Shown here: positions 1-7,430 of the stretch, in pieces | Layout of the letters: each line of letters starts with the position of its first letter | Position numbering within the stretch: position 1 is the first letter of the stretch | Assembly: GCA_030606095.1 (NCBI GenBank) | Contig: JAUWHC010000058.1 | Span: 1 to 10,218 of the forward strand | DNA from: Promethearchaeota archaeon | GTDB taxonomy: Archaea > Asgardarchaeota > Lokiarchaeia > Sigyniarchaeales > SOKP01 | Length of the DNA stretch: 10,218 bases | Direction: 5' to 3' | Notes under the pieces: model-generated | Databases searched by the model: none | Seen by the model: only the letters and a program-made list of their open reading frames with translations | Told to the model about the DNA's origin: nothing | Made by a program: the position numbers and the translations under genes

Positions 1-2632
1 CATAAAAATCTTTCAAGATCACGGTTGTATCTCCAGTATTCTCAACTTCGAGATATATCTCACTATTAGTCGCATTGACTTGGATAACTTTACTATTGGG
101 TTTATTAATTTTTATATCTCCTTCCCTAGCTTCTTCAACAAAAAAATTATTTGTACTATTTGTAAAAATATAAGGTTTATCATCCAAGGCTACTGATTCA
201 GCCTCTACTGTAATTTTTACGACATCGTTAGTTTGAAAGGATTGATTGATTGTTTTTATATCAACCCAAACCAAGTCATCTTCGTGGGCATTTAGTATAT
301 GTGTACTACTACTTTTACCCAAATCGAATTCAAAACTCTCGCCATTTATTCTGACATCGGAAACAGTTAAATCTTTCGATCCTGTGTTTTTTATCTTGAA
401 AGTTGCATAACCGGTATCGAATACTTCGGGGTTTTCTATTTGAAAACTTGAATCCAAAGCAGTATAATCAATACGAAATAGTTTAACCATCCCGTTTGTA
501 GAGAAATATAATTGTCTAAATACATCAAAATCGTAATTTCCATCTTCTGGTATGTGAGTAACATATAGGTTCCCTTCGTCATCTTCTCTCGAGTGAATCT
601 GGGCTCTATAGTATTCCTCAAAGGTTGCGATATTGTTTGGGTTTGGTGGGGGGTCAGTTTCAATTCCAGAAAACATTAATTTTACTAGTGTACTATCAAA
701 CCATTTTGCTGCTGGCTTTGAAAGAGTACTATTAAAATATTCGCTTTCATCAAACACAGAATTTGAAGCCCAATTATCCTCCTCCATGCCCCATTTTTTA
801 TAAGTTTCGTAGTTATCGTTACAAATCCTTACCATCCACGGCCACTTACCTTCATCACCACCTAAATTCGGCCAAAGCATTCCAAAATAGACTAAGACGT
901 AATCTGCGTGCAAATCCTTAAATACTTTAGCACTATATATCTCGTTCGTTTGCATTAGTGCCATTCCCGTCATTCCTATTCGCGTTTGATTAATTGTTCC
1001 ATTATCGTTGACAGTTGTCACGTTTCCTATTGGAGTAAGCCAATATCCGTAGTCCCACCACGACACGACGACTCCCGTTCCAGGAAGGTTTGTTTTCATC
1101 CAGGTTAGCGATTCTTCCCAATCATGAAGCCCTCCTGGTGAAATTTGACTTTGTGATAATTGAGTAGTAGCCATATTAGAGGCATGGATTACTTGGGTGA
1201 TGCACATTATTCCAACAATAAAGAAAACCGCGCCAATTTCAGATTTCCCGATCATTGTTTTAACTTGACGTTTTCGTTTCCTACTGATTCCTATTCTTTT
1301 TTCTCCATAAAAACTACCAAAGATTTTCAAAACGCTAACTATTCCGTAGGCACCTACCAGGCATGCAGCAGGAGCAAATAATAATATTATTCGTATCATA
1401 CTACCTGTAAAGTAAAAGATCAAAATCAAAAAAGTTGTTAATAATACATCCGCAGAGTTACCTCTTTTGAACAAGAAGAACAATCCAAGAGGTAAAAGCA
1501 TTAGGGGGATTAAAGTATTATAGTAGAATACGCTCCAAGAACTTGGCATGTGTTCGGCTACAGACGCAACAATATTCAAATTTTCTCGAACTAAAGGACT
1601 TATAACGCTCAGTAATCTTTTCCCAAATCCAAAAGGAATTAAATCAGGTGCCACCCATATAATTACACCTCCTACTACAACAAGAGGTATAAGGGCCCAT
1701 TTTAAAAAGTCTAATAAGCCGTTATAAAATCGAGGATAATCACCTTTCTTTATATAAATCAAATGAAAAATAATTAGTAATAATGTAAAAAGAAAAATTC
1801 CAACTAGTTCCAAACTATTGAAAAAGCTATCATATTGGAAAGTAAAATTAAGTGAAAAAACTAATATTCCTACACCTTCGACTCCTGCATACGCTATTAA
1901 GACATTTGAGTCGTACTTTTTGAGTAAGATTAAAATACCACATACCATGGGTAGAATTAAGTATACAAAAGTATATCCCCCCCAGCTCAAACCTAAATAT
2001 CCTAAAAATAAACCGCCCAAAAAGGAATCGAGGATTCTTCCTGTTCGTAAAGTTCTAATAAAGAAATAAAATGTCATGAGAGTAGCAAATATACCAATTG
2101 TTTCATTGTCAAAAAAACCCGCCGTTGTTCGTTGCATAAACCCCGGATTAAAAGCCAAGAAGAACGCAGCCACTAGCCCACATCTTCGGTCTAGCGCTTC
2201 TTTTCCCAAAAGGTAGATCGCTAAAACAGAAGCTCCGCCCATAAAAGCGGGAAAATAGAAACAAATATCATAAAGGGATATTGGAATCCCAATTGAATTA
2301 ACTATTTGAAAGATAGTTACTACGGTGAATGTTAACCCAGGTCTAAGATTTCCACGAGCATATCCCTCTGGATACCAACTTTTAGTATCAACCCAATGAT
2401 AATAGTCGAAAATAGAGTGTGTTGACAGGTATTCTGCGTTGTAATATTGTATCCATGGGTCAAAAGCTTTAATCATGTAATTCCCCGCTGCAATTGGAGA
2501 AAGTCGAATAAGTATTGCTAAAATTAAAACTAATAACAATGCCGAGAAAAATAAAACATTATATGTTTTTATTGTAATACTCGCTCTTATACGATCTCGT
2601 AAGTTTTTTAATGGTGAATAAATCTTGGACAT
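1..2632 (-). CDS. aglB: Oligosaccharyltransferase catalytic subunit, STT3/AglB family (C-terminus cut by window edge)
   Basis: Membrane enzyme that transfers a lipid-linked glycan to Asn in N-X-S/T sequons on the outer face of the cell membrane. I translated the open frame from the ATG at 2632; 877 codons are present and no stop is reached before base 1. A hydrophobic first membrane helix spans about residues 25-43. Family motifs appear in order: the first acidic motif FDPW (D58), DNE (175-177), the external-loop motif SVAEHMP (357-363), and the signature WWDYG (525-529), followed 18 residues after its first Trp by DNGTINQT (543-550). WMVRI lies at 599-603. The order and spacing match archaeal and eukaryotic STT3. 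After about residue 735 the protein continues into repeated beta-rich domains, beyond the roughly 700 residues of eukaryotic STT3. It is divergent from truA with its own TATA-like element. Substrate glycan and exact length are unknown. Confidence 0.95.
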   Translation of the reverse strand, partial: MSKIYSPLKNLRDRIRASITIKTYNVLFFSALLLVLILAILIRLSPIAAGNYMIKAFDPWIQYYNAEYLSTHSIFDYYHWVDTKSWYPEGYARGNLRPGLTFTVVTIFQIVNSIGIPISLYDICFYFPAFMGGASVLAIYLLGKEALDRRCGLVAAFFLAFNPGFMQRTTAGFFDNETIGIFATLMTFYFFIRTLRTGRILDSFLGGLFLGYLGLSWGGYTFVYLILPMVCGILILLKKYDSNVLIAYAGVEGVGILVFSLNFTFQYDSFFNSLELVGIFLFTLLLIIFHLIYIKKGDYPRFYNGLLDFLKWALIPLVVVGGVIIWVAPDLIPFGFGKRLLSVISPLVRENLNIVASVAEHMPSSWSVFYYNTLIPLMLLPLGLFFLFKRGNSADVLLTTFLILIFYFTGSMIRIILLFAPAACLVGAYGIVSVLKIFGSFYGEKRIGISRKRKRQVKTMIGKSEIGAVFFIVGIMCITQVIHASNMATTQLSQSQISPGGLHDWEESLTWMKTNLPGTGVVVSWWDYGYWLTPIGNVTTVNDNGTINQTRIGMTGMALMQTNEIYSAKVFKDLHADYVLVYFGMLWPNLGGDEGKWPWMVRICNDNYETYKKWGMEEDNWASNSVFDESEYFNSTLSKPAAKWFDSTLVKLMFSGIETDPPPNPNNIATFEEYYRAQIHSREDDEGNLYVTHIPEDGNYDFDVFRQLYFSTNGMVKLFRIDYTALDSSFQIENPEVFDTGYATFKIKNTGSKDLTVSDVRINGESFEFDLGKSSSTHILNAHEDDLVWVDIKTINQSFQTNDVVKITVEAESVALDDKPYIFTNSTNNFFVEEAREGDIKINKPNSKVIQVNATNSEIYLEVENTGDTTVILKDFY

Positions 2633-2649
2633 ATTTTCTCTCTAAACGC

Positions 2650-2660
2650 TTTTAATATAC
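2650..2660 (-). promoter_or_regulatory. Putative TATA box for STT3/AglB
   Basis: On the minus strand the element reads GTATATTAAA and is centred about 23 nt upstream of the ATG at 2632. This is roughly the archaeal TATA-to-start-site distance, so the transcript may be leaderless or nearly so. No Shine-Dalgarno-like purine tract precedes the ATG. The surroundings are very AT-rich, so chance matches are common. Confidence 0.4.
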
Positions 2661-2792
2661 TGAAAATATCATATGAAATTTAAAAATATAAATGATAAAT
2701 TCCATTAAAAGATTATTTTTTGATAAATTAATTAATCTAAATATTATAACATGAGTTTAATTTGTTCGAAAATTCCGATTTCATACATAAAA

Positions 2793-2802
2793 TTAATATA
2801 AT
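2793..2802 (+). promoter_or_regulatory. Putative TATA box for truA
   Basis: TTAATATAAT is centred about 28 nt before the ATG at 2825, the spacing expected for a leaderless archaeal transcript. This is one reason for preferring that start to the TTG at 2762 or the ATG at 2810. A second TATA-like stretch at 2737-2749 would suit the TTG. The evidence is weak in such AT-rich sequence. Confidence 0.3.
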
Positions 2803-2824
2803 TTTAAAGATGAAATTATTAGGA

Positions 2825-3670
2825 ATGGAAAAAACAAGATATCTCTTTAAATTTTATTACATAGGAGCAGAAGAATATTTTGGTTCTCAACGACAACCCA
2901 ATTATTTAACCATTGAAGACTGCTTACTAACAGCATTACAAGAAAAGAATTATATACATGAAGCTAATAAATCGGGTTTCGAGGTGGCAAGTAGAACCGA
3001 TAAGTTCGTTTCAGCTCGAGGAGCTACATTTTCTTTTATTACTGAAAAAATACCCATAATGATGGAGATAAATTCTGCTTTACCAAAAAATATTGGCGTA
3101 TGGGCTTATTCAAAAGTTCCAACTGACTTTTTTTCAAGATATAACGCACAGTTTAGGCATTACAAATATATTACGCCATATCCAAAAGCTATCCTTAAAG
3201 ACAACTCCATAGTTAATTTTAAGGCGATGAAAAAAGTATGTAAGGCTCTTGAGGGACGACATAACTTTAAAAATTTTTCTAAGCAAGGAAAAGAAAAAGT
3301 AAAAAATATTAGAGACATGATTTCGACATCAATTAATATAGAAGGAAATTTTATTATATTCGATTTTAAAAGCAGAGCTTTTCTAAGACAACAAATAAGA
3401 CGAATGGTTGCTAAGATTTTAGAAGTAGGATTCAATAAAATCAGTTATGAAGAATTTATAGATTTATTTGACCCATCCAAAGATATCTCTTATCAACCTG
3501 CTGATCCTTTTGGATTGATCTTGTGGGATATCAACTATGGTAATAATGTAAGTTTCGTAATCGATAATAAATCAAAAGAGAGAAGGGATAAATATTTTAG
3601 AGAGCAAGAGCAAAAATTCGCTTTAAAAAAAAAATTATTTAATTTCATGCAACATAACAATATTGGCTAA
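2825..3670 (+). CDS. truA: tRNA pseudouridine synthase TruA/Pus3 family
   Basis: Converts uridine to pseudouridine in the anticodon arm of tRNAs (positions 38-40 in the family's characterised members). From the ATG at 2825 the protein has 281 residues. The N-terminus has the family pattern YLFKFYYIG, then GSQRQPN, where the Q-x-Q/R-PN motif is typical. The catalytic Asp is D59 in SRTDKFVSARGA, corresponding to GRTDAGVHA of bacterial TruA. The second half carries the RHYKY strand, the GRHNFKNFSK motif and RAFLRQQIRRMV, which matches the conserved FLRxQIRxMV. The frame is also open from a TTG at 2762 and an ATG at 2810, but the 16-21 added residues show no family similarity. The C-terminus is a lysine-rich tail that reads into the 3' end of convergent rfcS. 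The family is clear; the modified positions are inferred. Confidence 0.94.
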   Translation: MEKTRYLFKFYYIGAEEYFGSQRQPNYLTIEDCLLTALQEKNYIHEANKSGFEVASRTDKFVSARGATFSFITEKIPIMMEINSALPKNIGVWAYSKVPTDFFSRYNAQFRHYKYITPYPKAILKDNSIVNFKAMKKVCKALEGRHNFKNFSKQGKEKVKNIRDMISTSINIEGNFIIFDFKSRAFLRQQIRRMVAKILEVGFNKISYEEFIDLFDPSKDISYQPADPFGLILWDINYGNNVSFVIDNKSKERRDKYFREQEQKFALKKKLFNFMQHNNIG

Positions 3671-4606
3671 TAACGCTTGTAATTGAATCTCTTCCGTACC
3701 TCCTTGGCTTAATCGGTATTCAGATTCAGCTAAGAGCTTAGAAAGCTCAATCTTCAAGTCTTCTGAGATTTGTAAGTCATAAATCTCTCGATGTATATTT
3801 TTAATAATATTAATACCCGACAAACCGTATTCTCTTATGATATCGTTAAGTAATTTCAAGGAAAATTGTAATTGCCCTTCAATTGCAGTTTTTATAATTT
3901 CTCTTATTTTATCTGGTGGTACTTCACCAGCAACGCGAAAAACTATATCTTGATCGATTTTTTTTGAAATAGTACTACAAGATTGCAAGTAATTTATAGC
4001 TCTACGGCAATCTCCCTTCGATACATCTACTAAAGCAATTAACCCATCTGGACTAATGCTTATGTCCTCTTTGTTTGCAACGAATTTGACACGGCTTTTA
4101 ATATCTTCGTTACTCAAAGAAGAAAAGCGGAAAACCACACATCTGGATTGAATAGGTGGGATGATCTTATTAGAATAGTTACAAATTAAAACCATTCTAC
4201 AATTTTTAGTGTATTTTTCCATTGTTCTCCTTAGTGCTTGCTGAGCAGGAGCCGTCATATTGTCCGCCTCGTCTAAGATTAGAATTTTGAACGGTATGTC
4301 AGATGGAGGTTTTGCTTTTGCAAAATCCTTAATGTAAGTTCTAATAACATTAATACCTCTTGCATCGCTTGCATTTAATTCTAAAAAAGTAGTATTGATC
4401 GCCATTTTTCTACCATACAATCCCCTAACCATTGCTATAGCAGAAGTTGTTTTCCCAGTACCTGCTGGACCAGCAAATATAAGGTGGGGCATCGATTTAT
4501 CCTTAATAAATTGTTGCAGACGCCTTATAATTCCCTTTTGATTAACGACATCTCCTAAAAGGCGAGGTCTATACTTTTCTACCCAAGGTTTGCTATTTGT
4601 TGACAT
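3635..4606 (-). CDS. rfcS: Replication factor C small subunit (clamp loader AAA+ ATPase)
   Basis: ATPase subunit of the clamp loader that opens and loads the PCNA ring onto primed DNA. The 323-residue protein begins with the RFC-box-like WVEKYRPRLLGDVVNQ. The Walker A motif GPAGTGKTT lies at 46-54 with K52. Walker B is ILILDEAD at 108-115, sensor 1 contains N143 in ICNYSNK, the arginine finger lies in the SRC motif (154-156), and sensor 2 is in GDCRRAIN (198-205). The remaining C-terminal part is the helical collar domain. Length and motif order match archaeal RfcS and eukaryotic Rfc2-5. No intein or intron interrupts it. The start is the ATG at 4606, followed directly by the family N-terminus. 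The large subunit rfcL is not next to it in this window. Its 3' end overlaps that of truA by 36 nt on the opposite strand. Confidence 0.97.
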   Translation of the reverse strand: MSTNSKPWVEKYRPRLLGDVVNQKGIIRRLQQFIKDKSMPHLIFAGPAGTGKTTSAIAMVRGLYGRKMAINTTFLELNASDARGINVIRTYIKDFAKAKPPSDIPFKILILDEADNMTAPAQQALRRTMEKYTKNCRMVLICNYSNKIIPPIQSRCVVFRFSSLSNEDIKSRVKFVANKEDISISPDGLIALVDVSKGDCRRAINYLQSCSTISKKIDQDIVFRVAGEVPPDKIREIIKTAIEGQLQFSLKLLNDIIREYGLSGINIIKNIHREIYDLQISEDLKIELSKLLAESEYRLSQGGTEEIQLQALLANIVMLHEIK

Positions 4607-4630
4607 TTAAACACTAGTCTCTAATAAAGG

Positions 4631-4641
4631 CTTATAATAAT
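4631..4641 (-). promoter_or_regulatory. Putative TATA box for rfcS
   Basis: The minus strand carries ATTATTATAAG centred about 30 nt upstream of the rfcS ATG at 4606. It lies inside the 115-nt AT-rich region shared with the divergent enolase gene. The position fits an archaeal promoter with a leader of only a few bases. Confidence 0.35.
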
Positions 4642-4693
4642 AATATAAAACAATATTATTAAGAATTAAAGCTTCTTTATTTTATTTCAGAAC

Positions 4694-4702
4694 TTTAATA
4701 AA
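4694..4702 (+). promoter_or_regulatory. Putative TATA box for enolase
   Basis: TTTAATAAA is centred about 24 nt before the ATG at 4722, consistent with a leaderless or near-leaderless transcript. No purine-rich ribosome binding site sits at the usual 5-9 nt spacing. Confidence 0.35.
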
Positions 4703-4721
4703 CAGAATAGGAAATATTAAA

Positions 4722-6026
4722 ATGACAGACTTTGAAATTACAAATATTAAGTCTCGTTGGATTTTAGATTCGCGTGGAATTCCGACAGTTGAAACCGATG
4801 TTTATGTAGGTAAGATTTATGCAAGAGCGGCTGTTCCTTCAGGCGCATCAACGGGTATTTTAGAGGCTCTTGAATTGAGAGATGGAGGAGCTGCTTTCTT
4901 GGGTAAACATGTAACTAAAGCAGTATCAAATGTTAACGACATTTTAGGGAAAAAATTAAACGGATTTGATGTGAGGGAACAAGAAAAGTTAGATAAAGAA
5001 ATGCTTTCAATTGATGGCACTGAAAACAAAAGCAAATTGGGTGCCAACGCAATACTTTCAGTGTCTTTAGCCGTCGCGAAACTAGCCGCACTATTAGACG
5101 AAAAACCATTATTTGTTCATCTCCATGAATTAGCATATCATAAGACTCGAAAAGATTTCTTATTACCATTACCATGCTGCAATATTTTAAATGGGGGGGA
5201 ACATGCGGGTAATAATTTATCGATACAAGAATTTATGATATTACCCGTAGGAGCACCAAGTTTCGCTCAAGCAATCCAAAACGTCTCAGAAGTTTATCAA
5301 ACATTAAAGAAGTTATTAGCCAAAAAATATGGACCTTCATCAACTAATGTGGGTGATGAGGGAGGTTTCGCCCCGAATTTATCTTTGACTAAAGATGCTG
5401 TAGAGGTTATTATAGAAGCAATTGAGGAAGCGGGTTTTTTAATGGGAAAAGATTTTTTCCTAGGAATGGATGCGGCTGCGAGTGAATTTTTTGAGGATGG
5501 TACATACAATATTGATGGTAAGAAGTTAACTGAAGGGGAATTATTGCAGTATTATCTTGACTTAATTAATGATTATCCATTCAAGTCAATAGAAGATCCA
5601 TTTGACGAAAAAGCGTTTAGTGGTTTTGCCAATTTAACTGCAAAAGTCGATAAATCAATACAAATTGTAGATGATGACCTTACAGTTACTAATATAAAAA
5701 TACTTGAAAAAGCAATTAAAGAAAAAGCGGGAAATGCGTTGTTATTAAAAGTAAATCAAATTGGTTCGCTAACTGAGGCAATAAATGCGGCAAAAATGTC
5801 TTTCAAAAATGGGTTTAATGTCATGGTATCCCATCGTTCGGGCGAAACTGAAGATCCCTTCATAGCAGATTTAGCAGTTGGACTCTGTACAGGACAATTA
5901 AAAACGGGCGCAACGGCAAGATCTGATCGAAATTGTAAATATAACCAGTTGTTGAGAATTGAAGAATTCTTAGGGGCAAATGCTAATTATCCTAAACATT
6001 TTGATTCTTGGAAAAAATTTCAGTAA
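4722..6026 (+). CDS. eno: Enolase (phosphopyruvate hydratase)
   Basis: Glycolytic and gluconeogenic enzyme interconverting 2-phosphoglycerate and phosphoenolpyruvate in the cytosol. The 434-residue protein is full length for the family. The mobile loop SGASTG is at 40-45, GGEHAGN places H161 at 158-164, and GDEGGFAPN contains E213. By comparison with yeast enolase the Mg2+ ligands correspond to D250 (in GMDAAASE), E291 (SIEDPFDE) and D318 (VDDDLTVTN). The catalytic lysine is K343 in LLLKVNQIGSL, and the substrate-binding set SHRSGETED (370-378) and K394 is intact. The C-terminal KYNQLLRIEEFLG is the standard family ending. Three Asp in a row at 317-319 are slightly unusual, since family members usually have a small residue before DD. 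The gene is monocistronic, divergent from rfcS, and followed by T-runs. Confidence 0.99.
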   Translation: MTDFEITNIKSRWILDSRGIPTVETDVYVGKIYARAAVPSGASTGILEALELRDGGAAFLGKHVTKAVSNVNDILGKKLNGFDVREQEKLDKEMLSIDGTENKSKLGANAILSVSLAVAKLAALLDEKPLFVHLHELAYHKTRKDFLLPLPCCNILNGGEHAGNNLSIQEFMILPVGAPSFAQAIQNVSEVYQTLKKLLAKKYGPSSTNVGDEGGFAPNLSLTKDAVEVIIEAIEEAGFLMGKDFFLGMDAAASEFFEDGTYNIDGKKLTEGELLQYYLDLINDYPFKSIEDPFDEKAFSGFANLTAKVDKSIQIVDDDLTVTNIKILEKAIKEKAGNALLLKVNQIGSLTEAINAAKMSFKNGFNVMVSHRSGETEDPFIADLAVGLCTGQLKTGATARSDRNCKYNQLLRIEEFLGANANYPKHFDSWKKFQ

Positions 6027-6035
6027 TTAAGTCCA

Positions 6036-6060
6036 TTTTTTCTTCATTTTTTTAATTTTT
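6036..6060 (+). terminator. T-rich terminator after enolase
   Basis: Runs of six, seven and five T lie at 6036-6041, 6047-6053 and 6056-6060, just after the enolase stop at 6024-6026. Intrinsic termination in archaea depends on T-rich non-template strand, and no hairpin is needed. The runs extend into the last codons of the convergent methyltransferase. Confidence 0.5.
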
Positions 6061-6696
6061 GATAAATCTATAAACATTTACAGCAACTTTTTTTGTCTTT
6101 TTTGTATGGAACGGAAAAGACCTTTCTAAAACTAAATTAAACGGTAATACGTAATTTATGTTCCAGTTTTTTGAGCTTACAAATTTAGATATAAATTTAT
6201 GAACTTTTTCATTAGCTAAATGAATCGAATAAACTACATTCGAAAAAGCAAAGGCTTTTTGTAAAAAAAATCTATCTACGGTTTTTTTTTGCACTCCAAA
6301 AGGGGGGTTCATAATTGTCGTGATATGGAACCCCTCGGGAATTACTTCTCGAAAAAGTTCAAGGTGATTTATATCAGAACAAATAGGGAAGATAATAGAC
6401 TCTAAACTATATTTACTAATATTTCTTTTTAATATCTTTAAAGCACTGAAATCTATATCTACACTTAATACATAATTTGCTTGGAGATACGCACTCGCTA
6501 TTGATAATCTTCCAGTTCCAGCTCCTAAATCCAAAATCAACCGGTTTTTAATGTCGTTAAATTCGACTCCTGCAAAGAAAACAATGTCGACAGCACTCTT
6601 TGCATCAATGCAATATTGTTCTAACTTAATATTAGGATTCGAAAATCCTTTAGTTTTCTGAAGTAACGAAATTAAATTTTTTTTATTAATCTCAAT
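6052..6696 (-). CDS. METTL5-like rRNA N6-adenine methyltransferase; conserved N-terminus lacks a standard start codon
   Basis: Class I SAM-dependent methyltransferase matching the archaeal and eukaryotic METTL5 family. Human METTL5 makes m6A in helix 44 of 18S rRNA, and an equivalent small-subunit rRNA target is inferred here. Read from codon 6696 there are 214 residues, close to the 209 of human METTL5. Visible motifs are KLEQYCIDAKSA (family LEQYPT), the SAM-binding loop LDLGAGTGRLSI, the acidic VDIDFSAL, the N6-adenine catalytic motif MNPPFG, then the family-specific VYSIH and a C-terminal FHTKKTKKVAVNVYRF. The first in-frame ATG, GTG or TTG is the TTG at 6540, which would delete about 52 residues including LEQY. 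Upstream of LEQY the frame runs back to a stop at 6700-6702 with only ATT codons as possible initiators. One extra A in the A8 run at 6677-6684 would join it to a TTG at 6695. It is convergent with enolase and divergent from csl4. Confidence 0.88.
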   Translation of the reverse strand: MEINKKNLISLLQKTKGFSNPNIKLEQYCIDAKSAVDIVFFAGVEFNDIKNRLILDLGAGTGRLSIASAYLQANYVLSVDIDFSALKILKRNISKYSLESIIFPICSDINHLELFREVIPEGFHITTIMNPPFGVQKKTVDRFFLQKAFAFSNVVYSIHLANEKVHKFISKFVSSKNWNINYVLPFNLVLERSFPFHTKKTKKVAVNVYRFIKN

Positions 6697-6765
6697 CGCC
6701 TAAAATATCCACGCTATAATTTTATTAATGAAAATTTATGAAAAAACTTAATTGTTCTAATTAAT

Positions 6766-6778
6766 TATAATTTAATAG
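6766..6778 (+). promoter_or_regulatory. Putative TATA box for the csl4 unit
   Basis: A TATA-like stretch, TATAATTTAATAG, lies about 33 nt before the ATG at 6806 and would give a leader of several bases. The roughly 100-nt gap to the divergent methyltransferase contains only AT-rich sequence and no other recognisable element. Confidence 0.3.
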
Positions 6779-6805
6779 GGAAATTAAAAGATTTTTGTTA
6801 ATATT

Positions 6806-7402
6806 ATGAAAGAATCAGCGAAAAATAAAGAAATCGTTCTTACGGGTCAATATTTAGGTGTTGTAGAAGAGTTTCTACCCGATAAACAGTCTACTTATGT
6901 AAAAGATGGTCAAATTATTGCATCTAAAACGGGAATAATCAATATTGATACGAACAAAAGATTAATAGAAGTAAGGGATCATCAAGAAGATAATCGAAAA
7001 ACAGTAGAGATTGGCGATCGGGTAATCGGGACGAGCAAGTTTTTAAGGCAGTATTCTGTGGGCCTTAAATTTCATACTATCAATCAAAAGATTCATTTTA
7101 ATAGCTCTTATTTTGGAAATATTCATGTTTCCCAGATATCAAAAAAATACATCGAGAGGATCTCAGATGCTTTTCAAACCACCGATATTATTCGAGCAAA
7201 AGTAATTGAGCAGAATTATAACGAATATAAATTAAGCACCGTTGGAAGAGATTTTGGAGTTATTCATGCTGATTGCTTAATATGTGGAACATCTCTTAAG
7301 AAGATAGGGATAGATAGATTAAGGTGTCCCAGATGTGGAAATCTTGAAAACAGAAAAATATCAGACGATTACGGAAATGTATCTGAAAACTTAAGATATT
7401 AA
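6806..7402 (+). CDS. csl4: Archaeal exosome RNA-binding subunit Csl4
   Basis: Cap subunit of the archaeal RNA exosome. With Rrp4 it sits on the Rrp41/Rrp42 ring, binds RNA and helps recruit partner proteins such as DnaG. The 198-residue protein has the three-part Csl4 layout. The N-terminal domain (about 8-62) begins VLTGQYLGVVEEFLPD, with the family's GxYLGxxEEFxPG pattern. A central S1-type RNA-binding domain follows (about 65-145; EIGDRVIGT, with IHVSQIS as its last conserved stretch). The C-terminal zinc ribbon has C157, C160, C174 and C177 (CLIC and CPRC pairs) and ends in the typical RKISDDYG. All four zinc ligands are intact. It is the first gene of a rightward block with a 73-residue protein and Rpo11. 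The divergent METTL5-like gene is also a frequent Csl4 neighbour in archaea, as I recall. Confidence 0.96.
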   Translation: MKESAKNKEIVLTGQYLGVVEEFLPDKQSTYVKDGQIIASKTGIINIDTNKRLIEVRDHQEDNRKTVEIGDRVIGTSKFLRQYSVGLKFHTINQKIHFNSSYFGNIHVSQISKKYIERISDAFQTTDIIRAKVIEQNYNEYKLSTVGRDFGVIHADCLICGTSLKKIGIDRLRCPRCGNLENRKISDDYGNVSENLRY

Positions 7403-7430
7403 AAAGAACTATTTTTTAAAGGTTTTATTC

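Noticed and set aside
1818..2069. 83-codon plus-strand open frame with lysine/proline-rich translation
   Set aside because: It lies wholly antisense to the STT3 membrane domain and has no family signature or promoter. The same holds for the frames at 1160-1381 (+) and 436-663 (-, another frame).
2762..2824. N-terminal extension of TruA from a TTG at 2762
   Set aside because: The extra residues show no TruA similarity, and family members begin a few residues before YxFKxxYxG. The ATG at 2825 also has a suitably spaced TATA-like element.
2633..2824. Search for a tRNA, small RNA or attachment site in the larger gaps (2633-2824 and 9826-9996)
   Set aside because: Neither gap contains a cloverleaf, a GC-rich structured island or direct repeats; both hold only AT-rich promoter- and terminator-like sequence.
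4638..4661. Inverted repeat with 9-bp arms (TAATAATAT / ATATTATTA) between rfcS and eno, a possible operator
   Set aside because: It consists only of A and T in a region that is almost entirely A and T and overlaps the rfcS TATA-like element, so chance pairing is likely. No second copy was seen.
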